From Paenibacillus cremeus (GTDB lineage Bacteria; Bacillota; Bacilli; Paenibacillales; NBRC-103111), in the NCBI RefSeq assembly GCF_007786445.1, contig NZ_VNJI01000061.1, positions 1-44,116 of the forward strand: a stretch of DNA of 44,116 nucleotides, written 5' to 3'. The notes beneath the pieces were generated by a model that was not told where the DNA came from, made no database searches, and saw only the letters and a program-made list of their open reading frames with translations. Position numbers and translations under genes: made by a program. Of the stretch, positions 7,510 through 15,437 are shown in pieces (position 1 is the stretch's first letter; every line of letters begins with the position of its first letter).

Positions 7510-7522
7510 TTTATTTTTAACT

Positions 7523-7570
7523 GGCGCCATAGCCAAGTAGTAACCCCCAGTTCGAGTCTGGGTGGTGCCT
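7523..7570 (+). pseudogene. tRNA-Cys relic lacking the anticodon arm
   Basis: Acceptor GGCGCCA/TGGTGCC, the D arm (TAGCCAAGTAGTAA) and the T arm (CCCAGTTCGAGTCTGGG) are those of bacillar tRNA-Cys. The anticodon stem-loop and variable region are missing, leaving only 48 nt instead of about 71. It has no anticodon and cannot decode. Deletion inside an otherwise well-preserved gene implies a recent event. Confidence 0.88.
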
Positions 7571-7585
7571 TAATATATATAATGT

Positions 7586-7659
7586 GTGCCCTTAGCTCAG
7601 CCGGATAGAGCGTTTGACTACGAATCAAAAGGTCGGGAGTTCGAATCTCTCAGGGCACG
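7586..7659 (+). tRNA. tRNA-Arg (ACG)
   Basis: Acceptor GTGCCCT/AGGGCAC, anticodon ACG in CTACGAA. CCA is not encoded. Confidence 0.95.
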
Positions 7660-7668
7660 TAGTATTTA

Positions 7669-7747
7669 GCCGGTATGGCGGAATTGGCAGACGCGCGCGA
7701 CTCAAATCGTGAGGGAAACCGTGGGGGTTCAAGTCCCTCTACCGGCA
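7669..7747 (+). pseudogene. tRNA-Leu (CAA) with shortened anticodon loop
   Basis: Acceptor GCCGGTA/TACCGGC, D arm and T arm are normal for tRNA-Leu. The anticodon stem CGCGA/TCGTG encloses only six bases (CTCAAA), one fewer than the invariant seven, most simply a lost A after the CAA anticodon. It is probably defective or frameshift-prone. An isolated sequencing error would give the same picture. Confidence 0.65.
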
Positions 7748-7749
7748 TT

Positions 7750-7826
7750 CGGGACGTAGCTCAGCTTGGTAGAGCACCTGGTTTGGGACCAGGGGGTCGC
7801 ATGTTCAAATCGTGTCGTCCCGACCA
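7750..7826 (+). tRNA. tRNA-Pro (TGG)
   Basis: Acceptor CGGGACG/CGTCCCG, anticodon TGG in TTTGGGA, encoded CCA. Confidence 0.96.
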
Positions 7827-7839
7827 CTTTTTTATAAAT

Positions 7840-7910
7840 GCGGATGTAGTTCAATGGTAGAACTCCAGCCTTCCAAGCTGGTAGCGTGGGTTCGATTCCC
7901 ATCATCCGCT
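7840..7910 (+). tRNA. tRNA-Gly (TCC)
   Basis: Acceptor GCGGATG/CATCCGC, anticodon TCC in CTTCCAA. Last tRNA of the array, 19 bases before the terminator. Confidence 0.96.
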
Positions 7911-7928
7911 TTTGAATAAGCTAAACAA

Positions 7929-7960
7929 GGACCTGCAGCACGTTGTGTAGGTCCCTTTTG
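7929..7960 (+). terminator. Terminator of the tRNA operon
   Basis: GGACCT pairs with AGGTCC, with an inner GCAC/GTGT helix, followed by CTTTTG. It lies directly after the last tRNA. Confidence 0.8.
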
Positions 7961-8110
7961 TGTTTATACATGATAGCGGATTTTCCATCACTTGCTAAAC
8001 GGCTCTCTGTGAAGCGAAAGAAATGGGCAATTACGGCAACATTTGATAAGATAAAAGCACCTACACTTGAAGGAAATTTCAACCTCACTTTGAACACATT
8101 TGGAGGGACT

Positions 8111-8581
8111 ATGATGATTCTGATTAGTGCCTGTTTGGTGGGTTTAGCCACGACCTATGACGGGCGGGACAATTACCGTGAAGAAATCGCAAGCTTGCTC
8201 AAACAGGGGAAAGCGGTGCTTGTGTGTCCCGAGCAGTTGGGGGGATTGCCTACCCCTCGCAAACCGGCAGAGATTGTTGGGGGCAACGGGGCGGATGTAT
8301 TGGACGGCAAAGCAAAAGTCATGACGGCCGATCATGATGAAGTAACGCAGGAATTTATCCGCGGTGCCGAACAAACTTTAAAAATCGCTCAAACCGTAAA
8401 CGCAAAATATGCGGTTTTGAAAGAGTCCAGTCCTTCCTGCGGCAGTAACCTCATTTACGATGGTACGTACACAAAAAATAAGAAAGCGGGGTTCGGGGTG
8501 ACTTCCGCGCTACTCCAACGCCACGGCATCGAAGTTTACTCGGAAATCAACTTTCAGTCGTTGCTGGATAAAATCAAGTAG
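8111..8581 (+). CDS. DUF523 family protein (YbbK-like)
   Basis: A 156-residue protein with the hallmarks of DUF523: the start ILISACLVG with its Cys, CPEQLGGLPTPR near residue 39, and KESSPSCGSNLIYDG near residue 107. The conserved Cys residues suggest metal or redox chemistry, but no reaction is established. GGAGGG lies 3 bases from the ATG at 8111 and 6 from a second ATG at 8114, so the true start may be 8114. A longer in-frame extension upstream would overlap the tRNA terminator and is rejected. A strong terminator follows at 8683. Confidence 0.88.
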   Translation: MMILISACLVGLATTYDGRDNYREEIASLLKQGKAVLVCPEQLGGLPTPRKPAEIVGGNGADVLDGKAKVMTADHDEVTQEFIRGAEQTLKIAQTVNAKYAVLKESSPSCGSNLIYDGTYTKNKKAGFGVTSALLQRHGIEVYSEINFQSLLDKIK

Positions 8582-8682
8582 CATCGGACAAGGATAAGCA
8601 AAGGTTTCCTGTGAATAAAGGCTGCCGCGATCCGACAATCGCTATGGTAAAGCGGTGTGACACCAATTAACCACTATTCAGT

Positions 8683-8709
8683 GGAGAAGATCGACGCTTC
8701 TCCTTTTTT
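8683..8709 (+). terminator. Rho-independent terminator
   Basis: Perfect 7-bp stem GGAGAAG/CTTCTCC around ATCGACG, followed by six T residues. It ends the DUF523 transcript. Confidence 0.85.
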
Positions 8710-8747
8710 CATTGAAGTAACAGGCATCGAGAGCGCCGTAACAACAG

Positions 8748-8771
8748 GCTGCCGGCATTACAACCGGCAGC
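8748..8771. repeat. GC-rich hairpin related to other intergenic hairpins
   Basis: GCTGCCGG pairs perfectly with CCGGCAGC over an 8-nt loop, without a T-run. A near-identical hairpin occurs at 36199-36225 and a related one at 43955-43989, so this looks like a dispersed element rather than a terminator. Confidence 0.5.
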
Positions 8772-8917
8772 TTCGTTGCGTTAACGCGCAGATAATCACC
8801 ATAATATGGTATGATTTTACCGACCACATTCAATGACAAGAACACAAATGCCTTCTTGATTAAGGTCATACAGTAACATAAGGATGAACTTCTAACGTAA
8901 TTGAGGTGGAGGAGTCA

Positions 8918-9427
8918 ATGAACATTCGAGTTTTGGATGAGCCTGACGCAAGGTCATATCAAGAAATACGGTTAAGTGCCTTAAAAATCAATCCTGAGGC
9001 TTTTGGCTCGACTTATGAGAGAGAGGTGATATTTTCACTGGAAACTGTAATAGAGCGAATGAAGCCAACTAGGGATAAGTTTGTACTTGGAGCTTTTAAT
9101 GACAATGGTTCGCTTGTTGGAATAGTTGCTTTTGTGCGAGAGAGCGGTCTAAAAACTGCTCATAAAGGTAATGTATTTGGGATGTATGTAGCACCAGAAA
9201 TGAGGGGACAGGGTTTAGCGAAAACCTTAATGCTTGAACTGATTAGAAAAGCCAAAGATTGCGATGGACTGGAACAAATAAACTTAGCAGTTATATCCGA
9301 AAACGGCATCGCAAAAAAACTGTACAAGTCACTAGGATTCACGGTGTATGGCGTGGAGCATAACGCTTTGAAGTACAACGGACAGTATTTTGATGAAGAT
9401 TTTATGGTTCTAAAGGTTTGGATTTAG
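8918..9427 (+). CDS. GNAT-family N-acetyltransferase
   Basis: A 169-residue GCN5-related acetyltransferase. Motif A for acetyl-CoA binding is clear in MYVAPEMRGQGLAKTLM at about residues 88-104, and motif B-like AKKLYKSLGFTVYG is near 131-144. GGAGG at 8908-8912 sets the ATG at 8918; the upstream in-frame GTG overlaps this signal. Family enzymes acetylate amines on small molecules or proteins; the substrate is unknown. The 3' end overlaps the start of the broken deaminase gene, so the two were probably co-translated. Confidence 0.9.
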   Translation: MNIRVLDEPDARSYQEIRLSALKINPEAFGSTYEREVIFSLETVIERMKPTRDKFVLGAFNDNGSLVGIVAFVRESGLKTAHKGNVFGMYVAPEMRGQGLAKTLMLELIRKAKDCDGLEQINLAVISENGIAKKLYKSLGFTVYGVEHNALKYNGQYFDEDFMVLKVWI

Positions 9428-9818
9428 ACCGATATTTTCTTGAGTTGGCACTTGAAGGATTTTTACTAATTTAGACCCAACATGTCATGCAGAAATTGAC
9501 GTCATAAGACAAGCTGTCCGAGAGTTGTTAGATCCGCTGTACAAAAACAAATGTACTATATATTCAACAGTCGAACCCTGTCCAATGTGTTCAGGGGCTT
9601 TAATCTTAGCCAATATTCATAGAGCGGTTTGGGCATTAAGCGATGAATATTTAGGGGCTATGAGAATCATGAAGCAAGGTAATCATTTTAGACACAAATT
9701 TGATAAAATTTCTGTTACAGCTATGCCCTATAAAGACTTAGCAATACGTTCACAAGAACTTCATCGGCAATGGGATGAACGGCGCGGCAAAAAATACATA
9801 GTAAGTGATATCATTTAA
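9418..9818 (+). pseudogene. Nucleoside/tRNA-type deaminase with internal deletion
   Basis: The 3' part encodes a zinc deaminase core: the HAE ligand motif in NLDPTCHAEIDVIRQA, then STVEPCPMCSGALILA with the two Cys ligands, and a C-terminus ending WDERRGKKYIVSD. A TTG-started frame overlapping the GNAT end gives MDLDRYFLELALEG, the usual N-terminus of these enzymes, but it then runs out of frame. About 45 residues between LALE and TNLD are missing, with a frame change near 9455-9470. Family members deaminate guanine, cytosine or adenosine; the lost segment carries substrate contacts and the core strands. Probably inactive. Confidence 0.8.
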
Positions 9819-9991
9819 GTGTTTTTTGTAATAACGAATACGAGGCTGATGGTTAATTTAATCAACGTCTTCAATGAAAATTGATTGAAACTAAGATAAC
9901 GACAGGAGTACATCAATATTACGGAGATGATATAGTTCAACCAGGCACGGTAAAAGCCCAGTTTTTTTAAATTGTTCACGGAGAGATACAT

Positions 9992-11335
9992 ATGAATCAA
10001 CAAATAGGTTCCCACGCTATTGTAATTGGTTCTGGTATAGCTGGATTATGTACCGCTCAAGTTTTATGTCGTTACTTTAAAGAGGTAACCATACTAGAAC
10101 GCGGTGCAGAACCACCACATGCTAGCGAGCCCAGAAAGGAAGTTCCTCAAGGATATCATCTCCATGCTTTACTCAAAGCAGGAGAACAAGCCTTGGAACA
10201 ACTGTTTCCCGGCATCACACATGCTATGGTACAAGATGGATCTATTCGTATCAATGGCACAAAAGAACTTAAATGGTTTCATCACGGAGAATGGAAAAAG
10301 AGATTTGAAGGCGATATTTCTGTTCTTCTACAGAGTAGGCCTTTTTTAGAAGGTCATATTCGATTACAGGTGGAAAAGAATTCAAATGTCCGTATCCTAT
10401 ATACCATGAAGGCTGTACAACCCATACATGATGCAAGCCTGAACAAGATAATTGGAATCCAAGTACTGGATGGGGCTTCGCCTCAGTCAAATGATCTCTA
10501 CTCGGATTTAGTGATTGATGCAAGTGGGTTTGGATCAATATTCCATCAATGGTTTACCCGTAATGGCTACAAATGTCCCGAAGAAAAAGTGAACATTGAC
10601 CTTTGTTATGCCAGTCAAATCTACCAATTAGATGATACGAAGCGAAGAAACTGGTCTACTCTGTTGGTTTATCCTTCTGCACCAATGGAAAAAGTCGGCG
10701 GATCAATTTCTCGTATTGAAGGAAATCGTCATATCGTCACGTTAATGAGTTACGATAGTGACTTGTCTCATTCAGTTCAGCAAAACTTTATCAACATTAC
10801 GAAGCACTTATCACAAGAGGATGTTTATATTAATCTCCAAGGAGCGAAAGCTCTATCGGAAATCAAGGTGTACAAGGTTCCGTATATCGTTCGTCACCGT
10901 TATGAGAAAGTGAAAAATCTTCCTCAGGGATTTCTATTTATTGGAGATGCTTTATGTAGATTTGATCCTGTTTTTGGACAGGGTATGTCCGCAGCCGCTT
11001 TGGAAGTGTTGGAGTTAGAAGATTGTCTCAAGCAGGAATGGAAAGAAACTAGGGGAATTTCAACTCACTTAACTAAGCATTTTTACAAAAAAGTATCCAA
11101 GGTAATTGACCCCGTATGGAAAATGATCCTCATTGAAGATTTCCGTTATGGGCATGTGACGGGGAAGAAACCAATAGGACTTTCTTTTTTACAATGGTAT
11201 ACTAAGCGAATATTTCAACGATCTTCTCAAAATACCGATATTTACAATGCATTTATTTATGTTATGAACTTATTACGTCCAGCAAGTACGCTTTTTTCCC
11301 CATCGATCCTTTATAAAACATTTCGCAGAATGTGA
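9992..11335 (+). CDS. FAD-dependent oxidoreductase (PHBH/UbiH-like monooxygenase family)
   Basis: A 447-residue flavoprotein. The N-terminal Rossmann motif is VIGSGIAGLCTAQ (residues 11-23), followed by the ILERG acidic strand end. The second FAD motif, LFIGDALCRFDPVFGQGMSA, lies near residue 315 and contains the GD...P..GQGM signature of the p-hydroxybenzoate-hydroxylase and geranylgeranyl-reductase group. Members hydroxylate, reduce or halogenate; no substrate can be named. The ATG at 9992 has ACGGAGAGA upstream. It ends 3 bases before an ATG leading into the DinB gene. Its A/T-rich codon use differs from the GC-rich sugar loci further on. Confidence 0.85.
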   Translation: MNQQIGSHAIVIGSGIAGLCTAQVLCRYFKEVTILERGAEPPHASEPRKEVPQGYHLHALLKAGEQALEQLFPGITHAMVQDGSIRINGTKELKWFHHGEWKKRFEGDISVLLQSRPFLEGHIRLQVEKNSNVRILYTMKAVQPIHDASLNKIIGIQVLDGASPQSNDLYSDLVIDASGFGSIFHQWFTRNGYKCPEEKVNIDLCYASQIYQLDDTKRRNWSTLLVYPSAPMEKVGGSISRIEGNRHIVTLMSYDSDLSHSVQQNFINITKHLSQEDVYINLQGAKALSEIKVYKVPYIVRHRYEKVKNLPQGFLFIGDALCRFDPVFGQGMSAAALEVLELEDCLKQEWKETRGISTHLTKHFYKKVSKVIDPVWKMILIEDFRYGHVTGKKPIGLSFLQWYTKRIFQRSSQNTDIYNAFIYVMNLLRPASTLFSPSILYKTFRRM

Positions 11336-11398
11336 GTAATGACGAAGCCAATATTGAATTATTTGGCAGAATTCTTCAACAGAATGGAGAGGATTTGG

Positions 11399-11914
11399 AT
11401 GTCGAACGATTCTTCGGCTATTATCAAGCAATACATGCGGAATCTGGACAGTTATTCAATAGAGCAGTTGCAATTTAAATGCAAAGAAGACGTATGGTCG
11501 GTCGGGCAAATGTATATCCACGTGATCGAAGTGGCGAAAGAGTACATCGAGCATATTGAAACATGCACCAAGGCTACACATGAAGAATTTGAATGCAAGA
11601 CGGAAGACGGAACGAAGGCGTTTGCCGAAAAAGAATGGCCTAATATCCGTGTAAAACTTGAGCAACCGCCCAACTCGACAAGCAACCCCGAAAGCAAGGA
11701 TGAAATCATAGCTGGCCTGGAGCAGGTGCTAGAGAAATTGGCTTACTGGGAGTGTTGCGTAGATGATGCGAATCCGGCTTGCAAGGTACGCCATGGCTGG
11801 TTTGGCTGGCTCAACGCGCGTGAATGGTTTGAGATGGTTGGTATGCACAGTAGGCACCATTTGCGCCAGAAAGCGAAGCTGGACGAGAAACTGGTGGAGG
11901 CTGGTATAAGATAG
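11399..11914 (+). CDS. DinB-superfamily protein
   Basis: A 171-residue helical-bundle protein. The metal-site pattern of DinB/YfiT proteins is present: His in MYIHVIEVAKEYIEH and the late MHSRHHLRQK motif. Known members are metal-dependent thiol-S-transferases or stress proteins; most are uncharacterised. The ATG at 11399 is favoured by GGAGAGGA just upstream. An in-frame ATG at 11339 has no ribosome binding site and would add 20 residues (starting MTKPILNYLAEFF). It may be co-transcribed with the FAD enzyme. Confidence 0.8.
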   Translation: MSNDSSAIIKQYMRNLDSYSIEQLQFKCKEDVWSVGQMYIHVIEVAKEYIEHIETCTKATHEEFECKTEDGTKAFAEKEWPNIRVKLEQPPNSTSNPESKDEIIAGLEQVLEKLAYWECCVDDANPACKVRHGWFGWLNAREWFEMVGMHSRHHLRQKAKLDEKLVEAGIR

Positions 11915-11949
11915 CCCGATTTGGTAAAGATTTTGCTCGCTTATGATTA

Positions 11950-11970
11950 GACTAACGGATTATGATAGCT
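11950..11970. repeat. Dispersed CTAACGG...GATAGC repeat
   Basis: GACTAACGGATTATGATAGC matches the repeat seen at 42176-42194 and, less closely, at 36162-36179, 41541-41560 and 29411-29433. Confidence 0.45.
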
Positions 11971-12011
11971 GGCGATTGAAACGACCCATCGCTTATCTAT
12001 TCGGATAACCG

Positions 12012-12053
12012 CAAACAAGCCCTCCCCAGCATATGCCGGGAAGGGCTTGTTTG
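12012..12053. terminator. Bidirectional terminator
   Basis: CAAACAAGCCCT pairs with AGGGCTTGTTTG, with extra pairing inside. The T-rich flanks suit termination of the minus-strand lipoprotein gene ending at 12056 and of plus-strand transcripts from the DinB side. Confidence 0.8.
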
Positions 12054-12055
12054 TT

Positions 12056-13399
12056 TTACTTCTTCCCTTCGCTGTTATTCTTTTCAGCCACCGCTTTATC
12101 CATCTTCTCAGAGGCTTCCCTCAACGCCGTATTAATGTCGATCTTATCAATGACGACGCGGTTGAACGCTTCCTCCATCGTCGTTTTCAGCACATTGGGG
12201 TCCGCTCCTTTCAGATTCGGTTCACGCCTTGGCATGGCTGGTGCCGGAGGATCGTTGTACACGGCCTGCACATGCTTGCCCTTGAGCGCGGGAACATCTT
12301 GACCGAGAACTTCGAGGTTGACCGCGCCCTTTTTCAAGGAGGGCAATGTGGCGTCCTTCTTCGCGGCTTCCAGCTGCAGCTCATCTGAGAGCAGGTACTT
12401 AATGATTTGGAAGGAGATCTCTTTATTCTCGTTGGTCTTCGTTATGAACCAGTAGTTCGACCCCGCTTGGCTGCCTACCTTCGGGCTGCCGGGGAATTGA
12501 GGCATGGACACCATATCCCAATCCAGATCGGGTGGAAACGAAGGGAACTTATTAAACTGATTGATCGCCATCGCCACGTTGCCCTTCATAAAAGCCTGCT
12601 CTTCAATCGTCTGCGAGCGGCTCTTCGTATCGCGGTTGTTGCCTGCTATCTCATAGAATCGGGACAGGTTCGAAAACAGACGCTTCCACTGGTCGGAATC
12701 GGCCATTTTGTCCACCTTCGGATCCAAGTAAGGCAGCGAAATCTGATTATCCCTCAGCACTGCACTGATAAACGAGCTGAAGCCGCGATACTGTTGATCG
12801 CCTGTATTTCGGGTCATTTTCTTGGCCAGCTCGTACACCTCGTCCCAGGTCATGCCATCCTTCGGGTAAGGGACGCCAAAACGGTCAAATAAAGCCTTAT
12901 TGTAGTACAGCACCTGAGCACCGGCCCACGGCATCGGCAATCCGTACAGCGTACCGGCTGGGGTCACATTCCTCAGATTGTCCATCAAAGCAGGCTCAAA
13001 GCGACTGATATCGTAATTATCCTTTTTGATTAATTCGGACATATCGTAGGCCAATCCGGTACCGATCAGAAACTGGTCAATCTGCGACGTATTCCCATAC
13101 ATGATGTCCGGATACGTACCCGATGCGACTAGATTGAGAATATCCAGATCCTTTTCCCGCGGCAAAAACTTCACCGTGACATTAGGAAATTTGGCGCGAA
13201 TCCGATCCCCGTAGCGTTCATTAAATTTTTCCATACTGTCGTCGAATTGGGATTTAAACACCAGGGTGACCGGCTTCTTCATGTAATCGGCTTCCGCGGG
13301 CGCGCTGGCCGGAGCAGGCGCCTTGCTGCAAGCAGCAAGCGTAGAGCTAAGAAGCATTAGGACGGATAGCGGTAATACGATTTTCTTGGTTGAGTTCAT
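12056..13399 (-). CDS. Extracellular solute-binding lipoprotein (sugar ABC importer type)
   Basis: A 447-residue family-1 solute-binding protein. The signal peptide ends in a lipobox STLAAC, with the lipidated Cys at residue 24, followed by an Ala/Pro-rich linker. The mature part shows typical elements such as ILNLVASGTYPDIMYGN, GTLYGLPMPWAGAQVLYYN and the TWDEVYELAKKMT segment. It would capture an oligosaccharide or similar solute outside the membrane. No permease genes flank it, so it is an orphan or feeds a remote importer. GGAGGGG precedes the ATG. A cre site just after the predicted -10 box suggests repression by CcpA, and direct repeats further upstream suggest an activator. Confidence 0.9.
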   Translation of the reverse strand: MNSTKKIVLPLSVLMLLSSTLAACSKAPAPASAPAEADYMKKPVTLVFKSQFDDSMEKFNERYGDRIRAKFPNVTVKFLPREKDLDILNLVASGTYPDIMYGNTSQIDQFLIGTGLAYDMSELIKKDNYDISRFEPALMDNLRNVTPAGTLYGLPMPWAGAQVLYYNKALFDRFGVPYPKDGMTWDEVYELAKKMTRNTGDQQYRGFSSFISAVLRDNQISLPYLDPKVDKMADSDQWKRLFSNLSRFYEIAGNNRDTKSRSQTIEEQAFMKGNVAMAINQFNKFPSFPPDLDWDMVSMPQFPGSPKVGSQAGSNYWFITKTNENKEISFQIIKYLLSDELQLEAAKKDATLPSLKKGAVNLEVLGQDVPALKGKHVQAVYNDPPAPAMPRREPNLKGADPNVLKTTMEEAFNRVVIDKIDINTALREASEKMDKAVAEKNNSEGKK

Positions 13400-13419
13400 A
13401 GGACCCCTCCTCTTTTTAT

Positions 13420-13435
13420 AGAAAGCGCTTGCAAA
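13420..13435 (-). promoter_or_regulatory. cre site (CcpA operator)
   Basis: AGAAAGCGCTTGCAAA fits the catabolite-responsive element consensus. It lies between the likely -10 box (TATAAT on the minus strand, near 13440) and the ribosome binding site of the lipoprotein gene, a position that blocks transcription. Confidence 0.75.
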
Positions 13436-13488
13436 TAAATTATAAGGGGGATACTAGTAAATGGTAAAGATTGTAGTTTTAGGTCAGC

Positions 13489-13518
13489 TTGTGTATTCTT
13501 TGCATTAGATTGTGTATT
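13489..13518 (-). promoter_or_regulatory. Two direct repeats spaced by two helical turns
   Basis: TTGTGTATT occurs at 13489-13497 and 13510-13518, exactly 21 bp apart, upstream of the minus-strand promoter. Such phased repeats are typical of AraC-type or response-regulator activators. Confidence 0.5.
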
Positions 13519-13535
13519 TTTTAGAGTTACGAACA

Positions 13536-13727
13536 ATTTACGGCTTTCTTCCTCAACGAGCTTTATATTACAGCGGGCAGCTTTAACACGATACCGGGAG
13601 CATAGTTCAGTCTTTACTCAATCTGGGAATACCTGTTATTCTGGAGTTACCATTTGACGGCCGTATAGATAACTTGATTTTGAATCGAAACGAACTTCAG
13701 AGCGCATTGGTGGGTGGGAGGTTCGGC
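13536..13727. other. Intergenic stretch with possible coding relic
   Basis: One plus-strand frame (about 13599-13727) reads like protein, including IVQSLLNLGIPVILELPFDG, and runs in frame into the next gene, but it has no start or ribosome binding site. It may be a relic of a lost gene. Nothing else is seen. Confidence 0.3.
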
Positions 13728-14816
13728 ATGAGAGCTATTGTGGCAACAGCAAGCTGCATCCTTTTCTGTTTCATACTGGCAGCCTGCGCTAACGTGTACG
13801 AAGCTTCCCCGCCCGGTGAAGCGGACACAGTGCCGAAGGCCGGTTCGCAGCAATCGGCTATAACGGGCAAAGAGGTGGCAGGGCAGATGAATTTGTACGA
13901 AAGCGCAAAGGATCCGTTGTTTGTCAAAGCATTTTACGAAAAAACTAAGGTACCTGATCGGCCGGCCACCTATGCTACAGGAGCGAACGTAAAATACGAG
14001 AAAGGTGAAAAATCCGTCTGGCTCGTAGAAGAGCAGCGCAGCGGAGCGGAGCTCATCGAGGCCGGCTTGTATATGAAAAACCGAAAGCTAATTGACGAAG
14101 GCTGGAAAACGTTTGCGTGGGCGTTTGCAAAGCAGGGCGCTGACGGAGGCTTCCTTGGAACGGGCGATCCTTACCACAGTACGGATATGTTCGTGGAGTC
14201 GGTTGCCAGAGCGCTTCTGCTGATGAAGCAGAGCGGCGATTCGTACTACGCCGAATACAGCTCCCAATATCTGGAGAAGCTGCACACGGCTGCACTGTGG
14301 ATGCTAAAGCCCGAGGTAGAGAAGACGCGTCATAAAAACGACAACCTCACTCACCGGCGATGGATTTCGGCTGCGGCGTTCGGGATGACGGGGGCGCTTA
14401 CCGGGGACGAAAAGTTGATTAAGCAAGCGGAGCTGTACGCCAAGGAAGGGCTGGCGCTGCAAACGGCTGAGGGCATTAATCCGGAAAAGGGCGGTTTCGA
14501 CATCACGTACCATAACTTCGGCATTTTGATGGCCGAACGATATTACTTGGTGTGCCGGGACGAGCAGTTGAAGACTCAGGTCCTAGCAATGGCCGATAAA
14601 GGGCTGACCTATAGCGAGGCCAAAACTAAGGCAAATGGGGACGTATCAACGGAGGACAGCACGAGGGTTGGCAATGAGACGGATCGTTCCGGCGTTCAGA
14701 AGACGCCGGCGTATCGCTCAATCGTTCAGGCATTCGTAATGGGCTCGCAGTTGACGGGAAAAACAGAATTTTATACGTCAGCCGAACGTATCGCGCGGTT
14801 CCGCTTTTTGGAGTAG
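13728..14816 (+). CDS. Lipoprotein with alpha/alpha-toroid-like domain (lyase/hydrolase-like)
   Basis: A 362-residue secreted protein with a lipobox FILAAC (Cys at residue 20). The mature part is helical with repeats of the alpha/alpha-barrel kind: WKTFAWAFAKQGADGGF near 130, STDMFVESVARALLLMKQSG near 150, and ITYHNFGILMAERYYLV near 265. This resembles alginate-lyase or unsaturated-glucuronyl-hydrolase folds, but no catalytic signature is certain. GGGAGG 6 bases before the ATG at 13728 fixes the start; a longer frame lacks signals and would bury the signal peptide. It is divergent from the solute-binding gene, and a shared polysaccharide role is possible but unproven. Confidence 0.65.
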   Translation: MRAIVATASCILFCFILAACANVYEASPPGEADTVPKAGSQQSAITGKEVAGQMNLYESAKDPLFVKAFYEKTKVPDRPATYATGANVKYEKGEKSVWLVEEQRSGAELIEAGLYMKNRKLIDEGWKTFAWAFAKQGADGGFLGTGDPYHSTDMFVESVARALLLMKQSGDSYYAEYSSQYLEKLHTAALWMLKPEVEKTRHKNDNLTHRRWISAAAFGMTGALTGDEKLIKQAELYAKEGLALQTAEGINPEKGGFDITYHNFGILMAERYYLVCRDEQLKTQVLAMADKGLTYSEAKTKANGDVSTEDSTRVGNETDRSGVQKTPAYRSIVQAFVMGSQLTGKTEFYTSAERIARFRFLE

Positions 14817-14909
14817 AGATAAAAAAATCAGGTAGTTCCTCCAGAAGGCAAAAAAGCCACGGTTAGTTGATATAGCAAAGGAAAAAGCTATAGAAAGAAG
14901 GGGATATGA

Positions 14910-15325
14910 ATGTCTTGTTTCATTTGTGATAAACACTCTGGCTCTCAAATCAACCACCTGGTGGATATATTTATGAAGATGAAAACTGGAGGCTCTGTCA
15001 TTTTCCCGTAGAGCAATCCGCGTTAGGGAGACTTGTCTTAGAATCGAACCGTCACTTTTTAGTCTTCTCTGAAATGACGGATGAAGAAGCAAAATCTTAT
15101 GGTATCCTCGTTAAAAAGATATACTCTACACTCAAACAAGAGACAGGTGCAGAACGAATATATTCGTTAGTAACGATTGAAGGCGTTCCTCACTTCCATG
15201 AACATTTTTTTCCTCGAACCAGTGATAGCCCCGCAAAAGGGATGAAATTAATTACTTTGAATTGTGCATGTGATGAAGCTGATGCGATTTTATTAGTTTC
15301 TAGGCTGCGAGGGAAGTTTCAATAA
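14910..15325 (+). pseudogene. HIT-family protein, frameshifted
   Basis: The first frame starts MSCFICDKHSGSQIN, the N-terminus of HIT proteins with its CxxC. It then reads out of frame. The second frame continues with PPGGYIYEDENWRLCHFPVE, and later VPHFHEHFFPR carries the histidine-triad motif. Joining the frames needs one extra base near 14953. HIT proteins hydrolyse nucleotide phosphoramidates or dinucleotides through the triad. The rest of the domain seems intact, so this is either a recent frameshift or a sequencing error. Confidence 0.8.
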
Positions 15326-15437
15326 AGAAACGAGAGTTCGATATCACGATGACGAATATATATTACATCATATTGGGTGATCAACGATGCGTGATGGCCA
15401 CGCATGGTTGCCGCAGCTGACAAAGGAGAGCGAAACA

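Noticed and set aside
12407..12892. 161-codon plus-strand open frame
   Set aside because: Lies inside the minus-strand lipoprotein gene and has no start signal or family features.
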